Shown: positions 23,601-36,936, counted from the stretch's first letter. The stretch: 64,000 bases of DNA from Takifugu bimaculatus (GCA_004026145.2 CP034994.1:16980400-17044399); one strand, 5' to 3'. Notes: generated from the sequence alone by a model not told the origin. Numbers and translations are program-made.

Positions 23601-26600
23601 GGGGGGGGAGGAAAAGCAGTAGGAAGAAGGAGAGACTGTAGGGCCTGAGTAGCACCCTCAGCAGATGTAGGGATAGAAAGAAGACCCTGGGTGATGTCTA
23701 AGAGTCCTGTGCCTTGTAGGGACGATGGATCGAGCAGACCAGAGGTTTTGTCTAAGGTGAGACCCTCCAGAGTGTTCGGGATCTGTTGTGGCTGCTGGAG
23801 CGGAACCTCCAAACTGACCTGACTCAACTGAGCCAGCCCTGATAAAGGCAACAACTGAGCCTGCTGTTGTCCAAGCAACAAAGATGCCATCAGTAGAGCT
23901 TGAAGGCTGGGTTTTTCAACCAGTCCTAAATCAGCTTCTTGTCCCGGAGCAGGCGCTGAAGCTGGGGTTGGGAGCAAACCCAAAAGGTTGAGCGGAAGTT
24001 CCCCTTGAGCACCACACAACAATGGCAGCAAGGGAAACAGAGGATTGCTGTTTATCTGCTGTTTCTGCTGTTGATCCTGATTTTGCTGCTGGGCCTCTTG
24101 TATCAACAATTCCTGCTGTTCCTGTGATTGCTGCTGCTCTGTTAGACTCTGCGGTGTACCACTTGCATGAGGTATATGCGCCTGTTGCCCTCCCAGCCAC
24201 AGTCCCCCTAGGGACAACGAAGCCAGGACAGCAGGGTCTAAAAGTGAAGGTAGACCTCCTGTGGATGACAGCAGCTGAAGCAGCTGTTCTTGGTTCATGA
24301 ATGGGAAGGCCTCCGCCAAGGGTAACGGGGTGGTTGAGTCACCCACAGCTGAGGTCGTGTGAGGGTGTTGATTGTCCTCAAGACAAGAGACAGTGGGCAA
24401 GGGGCTGATGGCTTCTGGTGATTTGGTCACGATGGAAACCCTCGGGTCCAAACCTTTAGGATCCTCTGTTCCTATAGTTAAGACAGAATGGTGTCATATA
24501 CATGCTGGTGCATTAGCAACTGTCTGTAAGCCCATTTTATAATGGACTGAATACTTATCTTTATCAATATTTGAATGGGAAAATAGGATAATTCAAATAG
24601 GATATATTTTCAAGCACATATTTCAGTGGTAGAACCTTTATGATGTAAACATAAATACATCATGAATTGGTTCTTTGTTAAAATCTTATGCTGAAAAATA
24701 TCTTTACCTGCTAAAGAACTTTCTTGGGAAGACATCACAACATCGCTCGTCAGGTTGGAGGAGCCCTCCCCCTGGGGCACAGTGGAAGATGCTGCAAGAA
24801 GGGCCAGGACATGGTTGCTGAGATCAAGAGGCTTCGGGGAGCTGGAGACCGCCAGAGCAACTCCTCCTTGTGACTGAACGGGATCAGCGGCTGCAGACAT
24901 GCTGTCAACGCCAGTCCCCCTTATCACAGTGTCGTGTGCTGAAGCTTCCTGCATTGGATGGTGGGAAACACAGCCTACTGTAGGAAGGTGACGTTTGTCT
25001 GAAGGAGGTGGGGACACGTGACCGGACGAGCCGCTGCTGTTGGGTAAAGCTACATTTGTGTTGGGCAGCAGCGTAGAAGCGCAAGATCTCTGCGGGGGAC
25101 TGGAAGCTGCTGACTGAGGATGTAACTGAGTCTGCAGTAGTCCAAGCGGAGAGGATGGAGAGGAGACTGCTGCTGTGGCAGTGAGCTGGGAAATGGGCTA
25201 CTGCCGCTGGAAGGAGCATTAGTGTTATTGTTTGAGCACGGTGACCGTCTCTTTTGATGCCTCAAATTAGAATGAGAGCTTGGTGAAGAAGGCGACAGTC
25301 TGGGGCTCTGTTTATTAGTGTGTCCATTTTCTTCATTCGAAACGGATACAAGCTGAGCTGGAGCGGAGCTGGCAACTGAGGATGCAGCCTGTGCGTTCTG
25401 CACACTGAGCAGGTGTAACAGAGCGGAGAGAGGCTGGGTCGGAGGGTCCAGGCCAAGAGGTGTCGTCGTTACGTGTGTAGTGAAATCCAGAGCCTCGTTT
25501 TGTCGAGGAGGCCTGCAAAGCTGTGCTATCTGACGGGGAGCAGGGAGCCGTTGTGCCTGACCAGGATGGAGAAGAAGATGGTTTTCTAACATCACAGCAC
25601 TCTGGTTCTGCACAGCTGAGGTAGAGGAAGAGTGCAACTGGGATGGGATGGAGGAAGAAGTGGATAGGTTGATAGCTGTTGCAGAAATGGCGTCTGTCGG
25701 TGGGGTCTTTGACAACCCATTAGCCACATGTTGAGGGTCTTTCTGCGTGCCAAGTACTGTGGGAGATCGGCGATGCCTTTTTCTGTGCAGTGCACTGCGC
25801 TCTACTGTAGCGGGCAGATGAGGCAAGGACTGGGCCAGAGACTGGGATGAAGGTAATAGGATGGAGGACGCTGAGGCAAGGGAGGGATTGGGAGGCCTAA
25901 TGGTGGGAAAAGTGTGGCTGTTAATTAAAGTGCTGTTTATTACCTGTGACGATGGCTGTTGGCCCTCTTTTAACATCTCTAAAGAGGGCATTCTCACTGG
26001 TTTGCTGGCCACATTTGAATTCTGAGCCTGGGTTATCTGGTTGGCCAGTTGAGCCTTGGCAGCTGCGGAAAGCAGGGTGCTCGCAGGGAACGACGGTGTA
26101 TTTGACAATTTGCTCTGATGGCTGTGATGTTGGTTCAGAAATGCCCCGGGAGGTAAACTAGACAGGCCCTGCAGAGTTCACATCAAAATTTGGTGGTCCA
26201 GAGCTAGGAGATGGACTCATGGTGCTGTTTGAAGGCTTTGAGGAGACAGCACAAGTGTTACTGCTTTGGTTGGACAGTAAAGGGGTGTTAATCGGGATAA
26301 GGAGGTGGTGGTTATTAGTGCTGCTGTTGCCTGAGTTCTTAAACTGCTCTAAAATGTCTTCCAGCTTATACTTGGGGAAGAGGGGACTTGGGTTTGGGGA
26401 GCCACCAGAGGCCGGGGAGTGTGGAGTGGAAGAGGAGGATTTCTTTCTCTGAGAGAAGTTGCTTCCCAGCTGTCCTACCGACGAGCCTCCTCCCTCAGAG
26501 AAAGGGGACAAAGAGGTTGAAGGGTGGCGGGATCGCTGTCGTGGAGAAACACTGTTCATGTTAATGACAGAGGGAGAGCTGGAGGGAGAAGGAGAAACAG

Positions 26601-29600
26601 GCGAACCACCCACGATGACACTGTGAGGATAATGAGTGTTAGTTTGTGGGCCTCTACCGCCTCCAACTATGGTCACAGGGGAAGAGGGAGGAGGTGAAGA
26701 GAGCGACACTAGCCTAGGAGAAGCTGGAGTCTCTGGTGTTTTGGATGTTATTTGACCTTGAAAAGGATTCTGAGGACTGGGAGTGTGGGATGATCTCTGG
26801 GGAACACTGTACGAGCAGGAGGAGTTCTGAATGGGAGTAGAATGGTGAAGCCGCCTCAAAGCCTCGAGCGGATGGTGAGCTTGTGTCGTTGCGTGAAGGA
26901 CAGTCGAGGAACCGTTGTAAGGATAAATGAACTGATGAGGGGATTTAGGGCTGGCACAGGTGTTAGGCGGGAGGTTGCCATGGACTCGAGTGGGGACTGG
27001 ATGGAGTTTTGGATAATAAATTCCGTGGTCCTTTTCTTCCTGCTCCACAAGTACACGCTTTGGATCACGGGTATCTGCTCCATTGTTGACCTCTGAAAGT
27101 GGATAAAAACGTTTTTCCTCACTGTCATCACTAATCATAAAAGCACTGGGGATTTTCGTGGACAAACTGAAAGAACAGCTCCATTCTCAGTAAAAATGTA
27201 CCTGAATATTGAAGGTTGGCAAAAGGTAGCTGTGAGACCTGCATGCTCCGACACAGTGCGGCCATTGCCACCACTTTCCTGCGATGGTTACAGAGCTTGG
27301 TCATATCCTGCTCTGCTTTGCCTGATGGCTGGCTGTGCTGCTCCACCTTCACTCCCAGAGTAAAGTTGAAAACCTGTCAGATTGCAAATCAAGGATGAGT
27401 AGACAGAAGTCTGGGAAATATAATCAAAAGAAAGGAGTAAATAAAGCTCAGAATACACCCAAAAAACCCAGATGAAAAGGAACAGGCCGTGTAGAAAGAT
27501 TTAAAAGATGGGGTGGTATCCATGAAGGAATTGCCATCCAACTTATCCCAGGAAAAAAAAGATATTTAAAGGATCAAGACATAAAAAGACACATTGGTGC
27601 ATTTATTTTTGGAAGAATTTTCACTGACACTGAGCCTTTACCCTTTACTATAACAACTAAATGCTTAACCCTCACCATAATCTTAACCTAAAATAAGCCT
27701 TTAAAACAAAATCTTTTCCCCTTAATCAGCAGCTTTGACAGATGTGAGCTGCAGAAATGTCCTCTCTTTGCCTCTTATTCTGATCTACGTATGTAGCACA
27801 ACCATGTGGCCTTTCAGAAATGTACATGTGGCCCCCAACAAATTTTATCTTCATCATCTTTTTTTCACTAAACTCTGCCATTTTTATGGAAGTTTACTTC
27901 TTTTGCTCTTCAGGCCTGAAAGGAAGGCAAGAGCTAAAAGTCTTGGCTTTTGTATCATCTATAGCTCTCTAGATTTATCAAATATCAGCCAATTTCACAT
28001 TCAACTTTGTCTTTTTTGGTACTTTTAAATGTGTTTAAAGATGGAAGACCATGGTAACATTTGCAAAAATATGGAATATATAGTTAAATCCTAAAGGAAC
28101 TTTTACGTACAATGATTAATTTAAAAAGTGCAGTGCTTTTTTGCAATAAAAACAAGACTTTATCAAAATAATTAGTATGTTATATGGTTGTAGTAAAAAG
28201 TTCTGCATAGAATATTTGACGGTTTCTAAAAATATGGTATTATTAGGTAAGTAACTTAATTATTTGTCATAATGCTTCCAGTAGGTTTTAATCAAGTTCT
28301 AAATTGGTTAAAAAAAAAAAAAAAAAGACTGAAATCTTGTTATTTATTGTTGTAGACATTTATCAAAACGATATATGTCATGTCTGATGTGGGAACTTTT
28401 CTGTACAACATGTCTCTCTCAAACACACACATCCTTGTACTTCTATCTATAGAAGGTCATTCATAGACATAATGCTCTAATCATCCCAACTATATAATAT
28501 ACTATATAACATTAACCTAAACCCCAATCTCAACCTTAAAAACCATCAAACCGTCCTCTGACAATGTGAGGACCTAAATGTCCTAATATTTCTAGCAAAA
28601 TGTGAATTTTGGTACTCAGTATGTAGCAGATATATTAACACACACACACACACACACACACACAACTTTACCTTATGAATGATGAGTGGACACTCAAGAC
28701 CACATTTACAGGTGCCATCACTGAGTAGATAGGTCTTGACCTCATCCAGAGAGGACAGGGCAGCACCGCTGGGACTAAAGAAGTGAACAGCAACACACAG
28801 GAGCAACAAATACAAACGGTGAATCGGAGAACTTGAGGCAACAGTGTCAAATACTGTGAAGAACCATTTTAAGCTTTACATGAGAGTTACATAAAGCCAG
28901 TCTGTCTGACTGCTGTCTTAGACTAGCTCACAATTTCACATTATGTGGCTTATTTCTATATCTTGGGGTTATATTTTAATGTGATCATTATATGCAGAAA
29001 CTGACTGTTTTACTTCACTGACTTTACACAAATAATAAATGCTGCCACTTCCATGAGGATATATTGCTGTCATATTACATCATCACTCTTAAACGTGACA
29101 ATATTTCAATGGGCAAGACATGAGCACTATTTTTGAGAATAAAATGACCATTCAGTGTGGCAGGTGCATCTATAGTGAACAAGGATCTTCTGAGATCAGA
29201 CAGAAAACCCAAAGCAAACTAAAATCTTCCCTGATAAATATTCAATCAGCTGTGGATGACAGATGTCTGCACTTCCAAAGATAGAGAAGCTGTTTAATTG
29301 GCTCGCAGACATTTTACTCAGTTGTTTCTGGTGTCCAGTTTAAAATGCCAATTTATATGTGCTACTTGTTAATGCAAAGCGGTGGAACAGACTATAAATA
29401 TGCAATATAACCTTACAGGACACAGAGAAACCTAATGTGCTGCTCACCAATTTGGATTTGTCTATTCAAATACTGTTATTTTAAATGTGAGGCGTTCATC
29501 TTCGTCTTTAAAGTCTTTCTTTTACATTCCAAGAGTGTGACCGTAATATGTGACTGAACCAACCTACCTGACATAGATCACTTGTCCCCCTTCCACTCTC

Positions 29601-29680
29601 CTCTGCCAGCCAATGGGGACGTGTACCGTGGGGTGGACCCCATCCTTGTTCCCACTTACAGTCTCACCGCCACCCATCAT
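20647..29680 (-). CDS. mbd6: Methyl-CpG-binding domain protein of the MBD5/6 type
   Basis: Nuclear chromatin protein; MBD5/6 proteins join the PR-DUB (BAP1) deubiquitinase complex through their MBD. Coding exons (high-low): 29680-29568, 28774-28672, 27373-27202, 27092-24708, 24471-23480, 23282-23174, 23072-22927, 22458-21715, 21624-21572, 21043-20977, 20718-20647. The MBD is built by exons 1-3: VPIGWQRRVEGG, then SPSGAALSSLDEVKTYLLSD, then GTCKCGLECPL and VFNF. DMTKLCNHRRK follows, then long Ser/Pro/Gln-rich low-complexity sequence containing STLLSAAAKAQLANQ, DPYTSFMDTIYTSFLQV, GARRGRKRKQ and a basic end VRGRRRRGARSQRQ. There is no PWWP domain, which argues against MBD5. Exon 4 contains two single-base frame breaks (26161-26177 and about 25140-25197). 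They cancel in length, but the literal frame stops at TAG 26160-26158. With both corrected the product is about 1651 aa, longer than mammalian MBD6. It neighbours kif5a, as in human 12q13.3. Confidence 0.88.
28640..28664. repeat. (CA)n microsatellite beside an mbd6 donor site
   Basis: Pure CA tract ending only a few bases from the donor of mbd6 coding exon 2 (AAG/GTAAAG at 28672/28671), inside the intron. Confidence 0.9.
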
Positions 29681-29694
29681 TTTGTAGCTGCAGC

Positions 29695-31290
29695 CTGCCA
29701 GCACCTTGTAAATGCATCAAAGTGATAACACACCTTATTTTTAGTTTGTCACTTGTTCTATTTCTCCTGTTAAACTGTCCATTTTTGTGCTGATGATGTT
29801 TAACCTTTCTGTCTGATTTTATGCTTCAGAAGAGAGATTCTTTTGTGGGTCATGATGTGACACAACACAGCCTATTATATATAAAGACACGCAACAATAT
29901 ATAGCTTGTTTTTAACCCATGGTATGTCTTTTTTTGTTTTTATCAAACTCTCATATCTTAACATTTTCATTTCTGGGTTGCAAATAAAGATTTGTATCAA
30001 TCTAATGGATTCAGCTTAATTTGATTCCATTATGCCGCAAAAATACTCTCTAAAGCCTTAAGATACACCATAGTACGTTTATAGTTAAACGTACGTTGCT
30101 CATAATTATTATTGACGCTATGTAAAGCTGTTAAATATATATTCATGATTATTTTTCCATTTTCTGTCATTTCACAGTGACTCACCAAATAACAAAACTA
30201 AAAAGTGTCTGGAAGATATGAAGCAATTTCTTTCTAATTATTAACTAACAGTATTGTGATTAACCCGGCATGCTTTAGAAACAACTAATAACTGTCTCAC
30301 ATAAAATATTGCTACAAGGTTTAACAAAATAACCCAAAAAAGGCATAACTTCTCAGCTGTGACCTTACTAAACCCTCATTTGGAAAGAAGTAAGCAGCAT
30401 GGCAGAGCTATACCTTGTCATCTTTGGGAGGCCAGGATCTGTTTTGGCTATGGTATCCACTCTCCAATGTGCATGTTTTTGGAGTGAGAAGCAGTGTCAG
30501 CAAATCCTGAGCAGATGTCCAAATGACCAGGACTTCCCTCCGCTCAGAGGATGACTGCTGTATGTATAATTGTTCACATCAGAACGGAGTCTTAGATAAA
30601 GATGGTGAGCCTGCAAGGAAAGTGGGAGGCGGATTATGTAATGTTGCAAAGACACAGTCGGGGCGAGCAACAGACGTAATGAGCCATTTCCTTCATCGGC
30701 TGAGAACCACGCACACGACAATAAAAGCGGACACGCCACTTATTCACGAATGCGAAAAGATTACAACTTAAGAACAAACTGGGGCTACTTTGAAGTGGGA
30801 GGGTGTGTTTTTTTTAGGCCTGTGGTACACTGAGGATTTAGCCAGCACAAGCAGGAGCCCTTCCAACAAACGGCGAAGAAAGCTGAAAAAGCTTGATTGA
30901 TCCTAAATATAATTACAAAGAAATTCGCAGCTGAGGGTCAATCGACACCTCTGCAGGGTGCTGCCAGGAAACAAGATCTAGTCAAGTGCACGACAGGCTA
31001 GCAGCTAGGTTAACACCTAAGCTAGCATGCTACCTACTTTATATTATGTTGTCGTGACAGCTGTCAGGCGCACTAAACACTCCGTTGCAAAACTCTTGTA
31101 CGTTAGCAACGTTCTCCAGAAGCGAGCCGGGGGCACCGACGCGTCTCTAAATAAACGCCGTGGTGTGGAGAGCTTACTTCCAACGCCCAGCGATCGTTTG
31201 TGTTTGCGGGACTTGTCAACCTTTCTCTCTGTCTTGTCCAAGTTTTGGACTCCTCTGGCTCGCGGGAGAATCAAGACTTAGCTGGCTAAC
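29695..31290 (-). other. mbd6: mbd6 5' UTR introns and probable promoter
   Basis: A minus-strand acceptor GGCAG/GCTGC at 29695 lies 14 bases upstream of the mbd6 ATG. A possible non-coding exon ends at a donor AAG/GTATAG at 30414. The CpG-containing block near 31080-31290 may hold the start site. This is inferred from splice-like signals only. Confidence 0.3.
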
Positions 31291-33150
31291 AGGCTAACGG
31301 AGTATCAGGAGTGTGTTTTGAAAACAGACGCCGCTTTAGCGGCGCCGTAAAATATTTATTCCCCTTCCTAAAACCGCGTATCAGCGTACTTAATTCGCCC
31401 CGGGTCTTCTTAAATCACTGGCTAGTCCAATTAAAAAACAAAGAGCAATAACGCTTCATATTACTGCGCCTAGGATCCGAGGCTACGAGCTAGGCTAGGC
31501 GAATTGAAATTTACTTGATTGTGGAGTGTCCCAACAACACTGCAGGATGTCCTGCTTCAGCCGCACAGTTGTCCAGACGCTTCTTTGGCCTTCGCTCCGC
31601 TAAATCGTCCTGCATTTATAGAGATCTCGCCAAACATTACGACCCATGTAGTCTAAGATTCACAGTTTTCCAGGTTTTTTTTTTTCTAACAGATCCCGAG
31701 CAAAAAAATAATGGAGTTTTCGTTTGCGCATGCGCACTAGGTGTGACTGGGAGTATTGTACCCGACATGCACCGGGACCTTTGTAGTGTTCCAGACAGAC
31801 ACCAGTGCAGCTCCTTGATTGTGGAGGACAGGATAATGACAATTGGACACTAGGCCGGGACACATGTCTGCAGAGCACCATGGCTGCTTGTTCTAAGATT
31901 TAAACCAGCCTTTACTCACTAACTTTAACACAGTCCTTTAAGGGAGGTGATAATGCCCCTTGATGCTTGTCTTTAATGAATATTCCATAGGCTTTGCGTA
32001 TGATTAACCAACTGGTTTAACCTGATTGGAGCTGGTTGTCCGATGTATGTTGTTCCATTGCAAAGCTAAAATTGCTCTTAAAAATATTTTAGAGATAATT
32101 CAAATCTAATGTTTAGAATGGCTTTAGTATGGAATTTTACCAAACATTGTACTTCCTTAAAAAACTTAATATATGTGAGCACGCCTTCACTATTGTAATC
32201 AGCAAGTCTTGGACCGAGCAGAAAATGAATGAATAAACAATCCTTTGAGGAAGAGAAAGCTCTGTGATTGAATATTTTTACCTTGACTATTTGCTGGTGT
32301 CCCGTGATAATAAAATGACGTATCTGACCTTCTTAATATTTCCTTGTAACATAAATGTGGATTAAAGTCATTACCGAAATGTGAAATTGTGATTATATTC
32401 AACTGTGCAAAGGGACCATGATATTTTTAAGTCTCCTTTTTTGAAGTACTGTAAAATGTTGCCCTTTAGCAAAAATCTACACCTTTTTCTGTCCCAGAGA
32501 GTTGAGGTTGGAATAAAACAGTCCCTCTATAGATGAACTGAGGTAAATCTGTAGCGTGGAATTGTGACCGTCTTAGTCTGCTTTGAGATTTTATTAATGG
32601 GGGAAAATAATCAAAGATAATTTCATCTTTTGGGGTCACATCAATAAAACCTTCCACTTGAAACCCTTCTCCTCTGAAGTGTGACCAAAATCTCATCATA
32701 TACATACCTAAAAGACTCCTGGTGTGATTTTTTCTGAAAGGGTAATGATCCTCAATGTGTAATCATTGATACAAACCACCCAGCGACAAATAAAGTCTTT
32801 ATCTGGTTCTGAAACAACAGAGGAGAGTGTGTTTACCAGTGTGTGTACTTCTGCTGTTTGTGAAAAATGACAAGGAGAAAAAGGTGAGTGTGCAATGAAG
32901 ATAGAGCAAGTGAAAGTATCTGATTTCTGGTCGTCATCGGTGCTCCGTCCAGGGTCCCCAGCTGTCGCCAACAGTCATCTTGACACATGAGTGGTTCGTA
33001 TGGCATGCACACAAACACACATTCAAGCACACGCGCTCTCAATCATAGGTTAATATACACACATGTTCATTCAGGAACACTGGGGATCACCTAAATTGAC
33101 AGTAAGTGTCTCATCGTGACGTTGACCCCAGTGGGCCTGAACTGAGGACG
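31291..33150. other. Intergenic between divergent mbd6 and stac3
   Basis: The two flanking genes are transcribed away from each other, so this stretch should contain both promoters. No coding exon and no recognisable RNA gene were seen. The open frame at 31515-31853 has no protein-family character. Confidence 0.5.
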
Positions 33151-33179
33151 CAGGTTTGTTCCTTCTGGATCCACTGGAC

Positions 33180-33267
33180 AGATCAGCTCCTGTAACTGGC
33201 AGCAGGAAAGGAAACTTCCCGTGTGTGCTGGATTTTATCCTCAGAGCTCTGTGAACTTTGACTGAAG
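33180..33267 (+). other. stac3: Possible stac3 non-coding first exon
   Basis: A good donor GAAG/GTAAGA at 33267/33268 lies upstream of an acceptor TTTGTAG at 33882 that opens the exon carrying the stac3 ATG. The 5' boundary is a guess. Confidence 0.35.
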
Positions 33268-33906
33268 GTAAGATGCAGCTGGTTTGATGTTTTAGGTTAT
33301 TGCGTAAAGTTTCTTCAAGTCAGACCATATGGGTCCATTTTTCAACCTAATATTTATATAGCAATTATGTAAAGATTATAAGTTTTGTAGATATTTGTGA
33401 TTTTAGAAAGAGTGATTTTGATTGTGGTTACTTTTTAATCAATTTGCTCTTTTTTTCAAGCTTACTGGACCAGATTTAGATGTGCTGAGTAGATTAAATT
33501 TCACAGCCCTAGAATAGGTTCAGCCGAGCAGACAAGGACACTCGTGCAGTGTGTGTTTGCATGTGTTTGCTAATGTATTTCAAGCTTTTCGATCAGAATT
33601 CTCACAGATGTGTGATCTATTTGTGTGTCTTTGTGTTGTGTAATTCCTTTGTAAGTCCTCCATTTATTTTTATTTATTTATGTATTTTAAACTTAACGTT
33701 GTTGGTGGCAACACATCACAACCAACCCTCAAAACACCCTGGCCGTCTTAGTTCAGTTGGGATTTCATGAAAATTGAGCAGGTAGCTTTTGGTTTTGATA
33801 ACCCTGGCAGACAACTCCTGATTTAAAAAAAAAAATTCAATACTTTTTGTACTGTAAAACTAAAATAAACTTATCTTTGTAGGTAAAGCAGTATTGACGG
33901 CTACCG

Positions 33907-36900
33907 ATGGATCTGTAAGTATATTTCGTGCATTTTTGATGCACTCGTTTAAGATTGATCATTTTCAAAAGGTCATATTACTGTAACTGTTGCACAGATG
34001 TGAGTTTAAAAGTTTGGGAATTTAAAAACAGTAAAATAGCTAGAATTTAAAATGGGATAAGAAACTTAAACCTTTTTTGGAATAATTTGATTAAGTCTTA
34101 CAGCAAATCTGTGTCAAATCAAACATTATGAGCATGATCCACACTGGCTTCTCCTTGCATTGTGGCAGAGATTTTTCAAAGTAGTTTTTAATATTTAATA
34201 TTAATATTATTTTTTTCATATAATTAGTTATAATTATAGTTACATTCTGTAATATATTCTTAAAGTTGCTCAAAAAAAGAGCTCAATGTTCTCAAATGGA
34301 TTATGTGAGTCGCAATGCACAATGAAAATCTAATTTTGACTTAGATCAGTGATTTGATATAAAAGTCAGTCAGTGAAATTATTTGTTTGTTTTTATGTCA
34401 TGGTTTTAATTTTTGAAAGTAGCTGTCGGAAGTTGAATGAGTTTTTCCTCTCGTGTGTGTGTGTGTGCGTCAGGGAGGATGACAAACACTCTTTGGATAT
34501 CCATGACAACCCTCCAGTGCCTGACAACGTAGTGAAAGAGGACGGAGACACTGTGAGTGGCAGGACCATGTCCACCCCCCCGTCACTGTCAACAGTACCA
34601 TTCTGAGACAGTTTAAAATAGCCCCCAGCTGGGGCAGGAACGCAGTTCAACCACGACTGGAAAAATATGAACCATGACTTTTGTGTTTCTGCTGTTTTTA
34701 TCCCAGTGGGGAATAAAATCTTGCAGATAGAAGTTTCAGGAATGACAAAATTCGTATATGATTCAAAATAAAGCCCTGGAATTAAACATTTTCAGTCAGA
34801 TGCTCCCAAAACATGAAACTTGCACATTTATGAAATACTCCACATTACCTTTATCTAATTTCCTGTTCTTTGTGTGTGCATTAAAACACACTCATGTGCT
34901 GTTTTGGTAAATAACAGTTATATATTGTTTTGTTTTGTTTTTTTATGTAAAGGTCTATTTTATATATGAGGAGGAGGTTGAAGTGGAGGAGAAGGAACCA
35001 GAACCTCAAGAGCCTGTCGTCCGGGTTAATGACAAACCACATAAATTCAAGGACCACTACTGCAAGAAACCAAAGTTTTGTGACGTCTGTGCTCGCATGA
35101 TAGTCCGTACGTATATTTATATTTACTACAACAAACAAATGAAAGAATAAATAAATGGCAGTTTTAATTTATCCACTTTTGCCCTTCCAGTAAACAACAA
35201 ATTTGCTCTGAGGTGTAAAAACTGCAAGACCAACATCCACCATTCATGTCAGTCCTATGTAGAATTCCAGAGGTGCTTTGGTAAAATTGTGAGTTTCTCT
35301 GCAGCCAGTTAACACAACAGTAAGACAAAGTGTGGAAACACACAGGAAACTTTGGTGCATATAACAGCCTTGATTTGTCTAACGCAGCCGCCCGGCTTCA
35401 GAAGAGCCTACAGCTCCCCCCTGTACAGCAGCGACCAACCAGACTCAAGTGAGTCCAGTATTGCAGCCTGCCTGGCATTGATCTGTACATCTGATTGGTA
35501 ACATTTATTAATCTAAATTACGGCTCTGACTTTCTCCAGACAACCCGAATCGGAATGACCCAGTTTTTGACACTCTGCGGGTTGGGGTCATCATGGCCAA
35601 TAAGGAGCGTAAAAAGAATGAAAATGACAAGAAAAATGTGCGTGTTTATAAACAAACATTCATTCATATTACATGACTACATTATAAAATATGAGGAGCA
35701 AGTAAAAATGTATGAATGAAATAATCCATACATAAAGAAATTAAAAGTAACATGTGTATGTCAAATAATGTTTCTTCTTCAGATGATGATGATGATGGAA
35801 GAAGAGGAAGAGGAGAACCAGCAGCCCAAAGAAAACGAAGAGGGAGGGGAAGGTAGATGCTAATGGATCAAAGCTCAGCATATTTGCAGCAGACGTGATT
35901 AACGATTATTAAATAATCAGATCTGACACACACGTAGTGCTGTTTTATTTGGAAAAAGTAAAATAGAGTTGTAAGGAAAGTAATATGGTCAAGTACAAGC
36001 AAACTTATCTCACCAGTATGATGTAAACAAATTGTTGTAAATAATGAATTTGTCTGATGGTCACAGGGAAACCTGAGGATAAGAAGGAGAAAGGTGGAGA
36101 CAAAGCAGATGAAAAGGTCAGAAAAAAGACTGTTGCAACTATTTATCAAGTTGACTTAGTAATGATGTTTGTTTACATGAGTTTGTTGCACTTTAGCTGC
36201 CTAAGCAGTAATGACTGTGCTGGCTTGTCAACAGGCTAAGGGAACATTTTCCCAATCCCACTATTACCTGGCTCTTTACCGCTTCAAGGCCATAGAAAAG
36301 GATGACCTTGATTTCCAGTATGATTACAAGTTTTAAATATTACCCACCGAGCATGTAATTATATAAGGTTGTTATACAAAAAAAATGCTTGAAATGTAAA
36401 AATGAACAAAAATTCTTTATTCCTTCTGTCCCTTTTGTTTAAGCCCTGGTGATCGGATCACAGTGTTGGATGACTCCAATGAAGAATGGTGGAGGGTGAG
36501 TTGAACATCTTAAGAGTTGATGTTGTAGATGTTGTATTTTAAACCTCTGCTGTGGCTCTTTTTTAGGGAAAGATGGGGGAAAAGTCAGGCTACTTCCCCA
36601 CCAACTACCTCATTAAGGTACGAGCATCAGAAAGGGTTTTTAAGGTGACACGCTCCTTTGTAGGAAACAGGGAGATGGGACAAATCACATTAAAGAAAGA
36701 TCAGGTAATGACTGCAAAAGAAAGCATATTTTCTTTATTTTATTAATGTCCAACAAAATAACTGTTCTCACAATATCACCAAGGAAGTGTTAGGAATGAA
36801 TTAAGGTGAACCTTTCTCTGTGTTTCAGATTGTAGTGAAGAAAGGAGATGAGAAAGGTGGATACTTAAAGGTCAGCACTGGACGCAAGCTGGGCTACTTC

Positions 36901-36936
36901 CCTGCTGATCTTCTAGAAGAGATCACTGTGACATAA
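33907..36936 (+). CDS. stac3: STAC3, SH3 and C1 domain-containing muscle protein
   Basis: Adaptor at skeletal-muscle triads needed for CaV1.1 surface expression and excitation-contraction coupling. Twelve coding exons: 33907-33914, 34474-34552, 34953-35106, 35191-35288, 35388-35448, 35540-35637, 35783-35852, 36067-36116, 36235-36317, 36444-36495, 36567-36704, 36829-36936. The sum is 999 nt, or 332 aa (human 364; the difference is a shorter N-terminus). An acidic stretch (34-49) precedes a C1 zinc finger with H59, C72, C75, C89, C92, H97, C100 and C109. A Met/Glu-rich linker (exon 7 starts with five Met codons) leads to SH3-1 at about 216-270 (ALYRF, WW at 249-250) and SH3-2 at about 277-328 (VTRSFVGNREMGQ). 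The WW pair includes the position equivalent to human W284 of Native American myopathy. The first coding exon supplies only M-D plus two bases, so this start rests on splice phase. Confidence 0.95.

Noticed and set aside
26158..26260. mbd6 frame break explained by a mini-intron (GTGAACTCTGCAG, 13 nt, or a longer one with donor GTCTCC)
   Set aside because: 13 nt is too short for a spliceosomal intron, and the longer option has a very poor donor and would remove sensible coding sequence.
27131..27203. mbd6 exon 3 reading straight on into MELFFQF and a stop
   Set aside because: A donor TCAG/GTACAT and an acceptor TTTCAG 109 bases later join in phase to EVNNGADTRD, giving a normal small fish intron.
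20647..29680. Assignment to MBD5
   Set aside because: The C-terminus is a short basic tail with no PWWP domain, and linkage to kif5a fits MBD6.
31515..31853. 112-aa open frame in the mbd6-stac3 interval
   Set aside because: No family resemblance, no splice support, and it lies where divergent promoters are expected.
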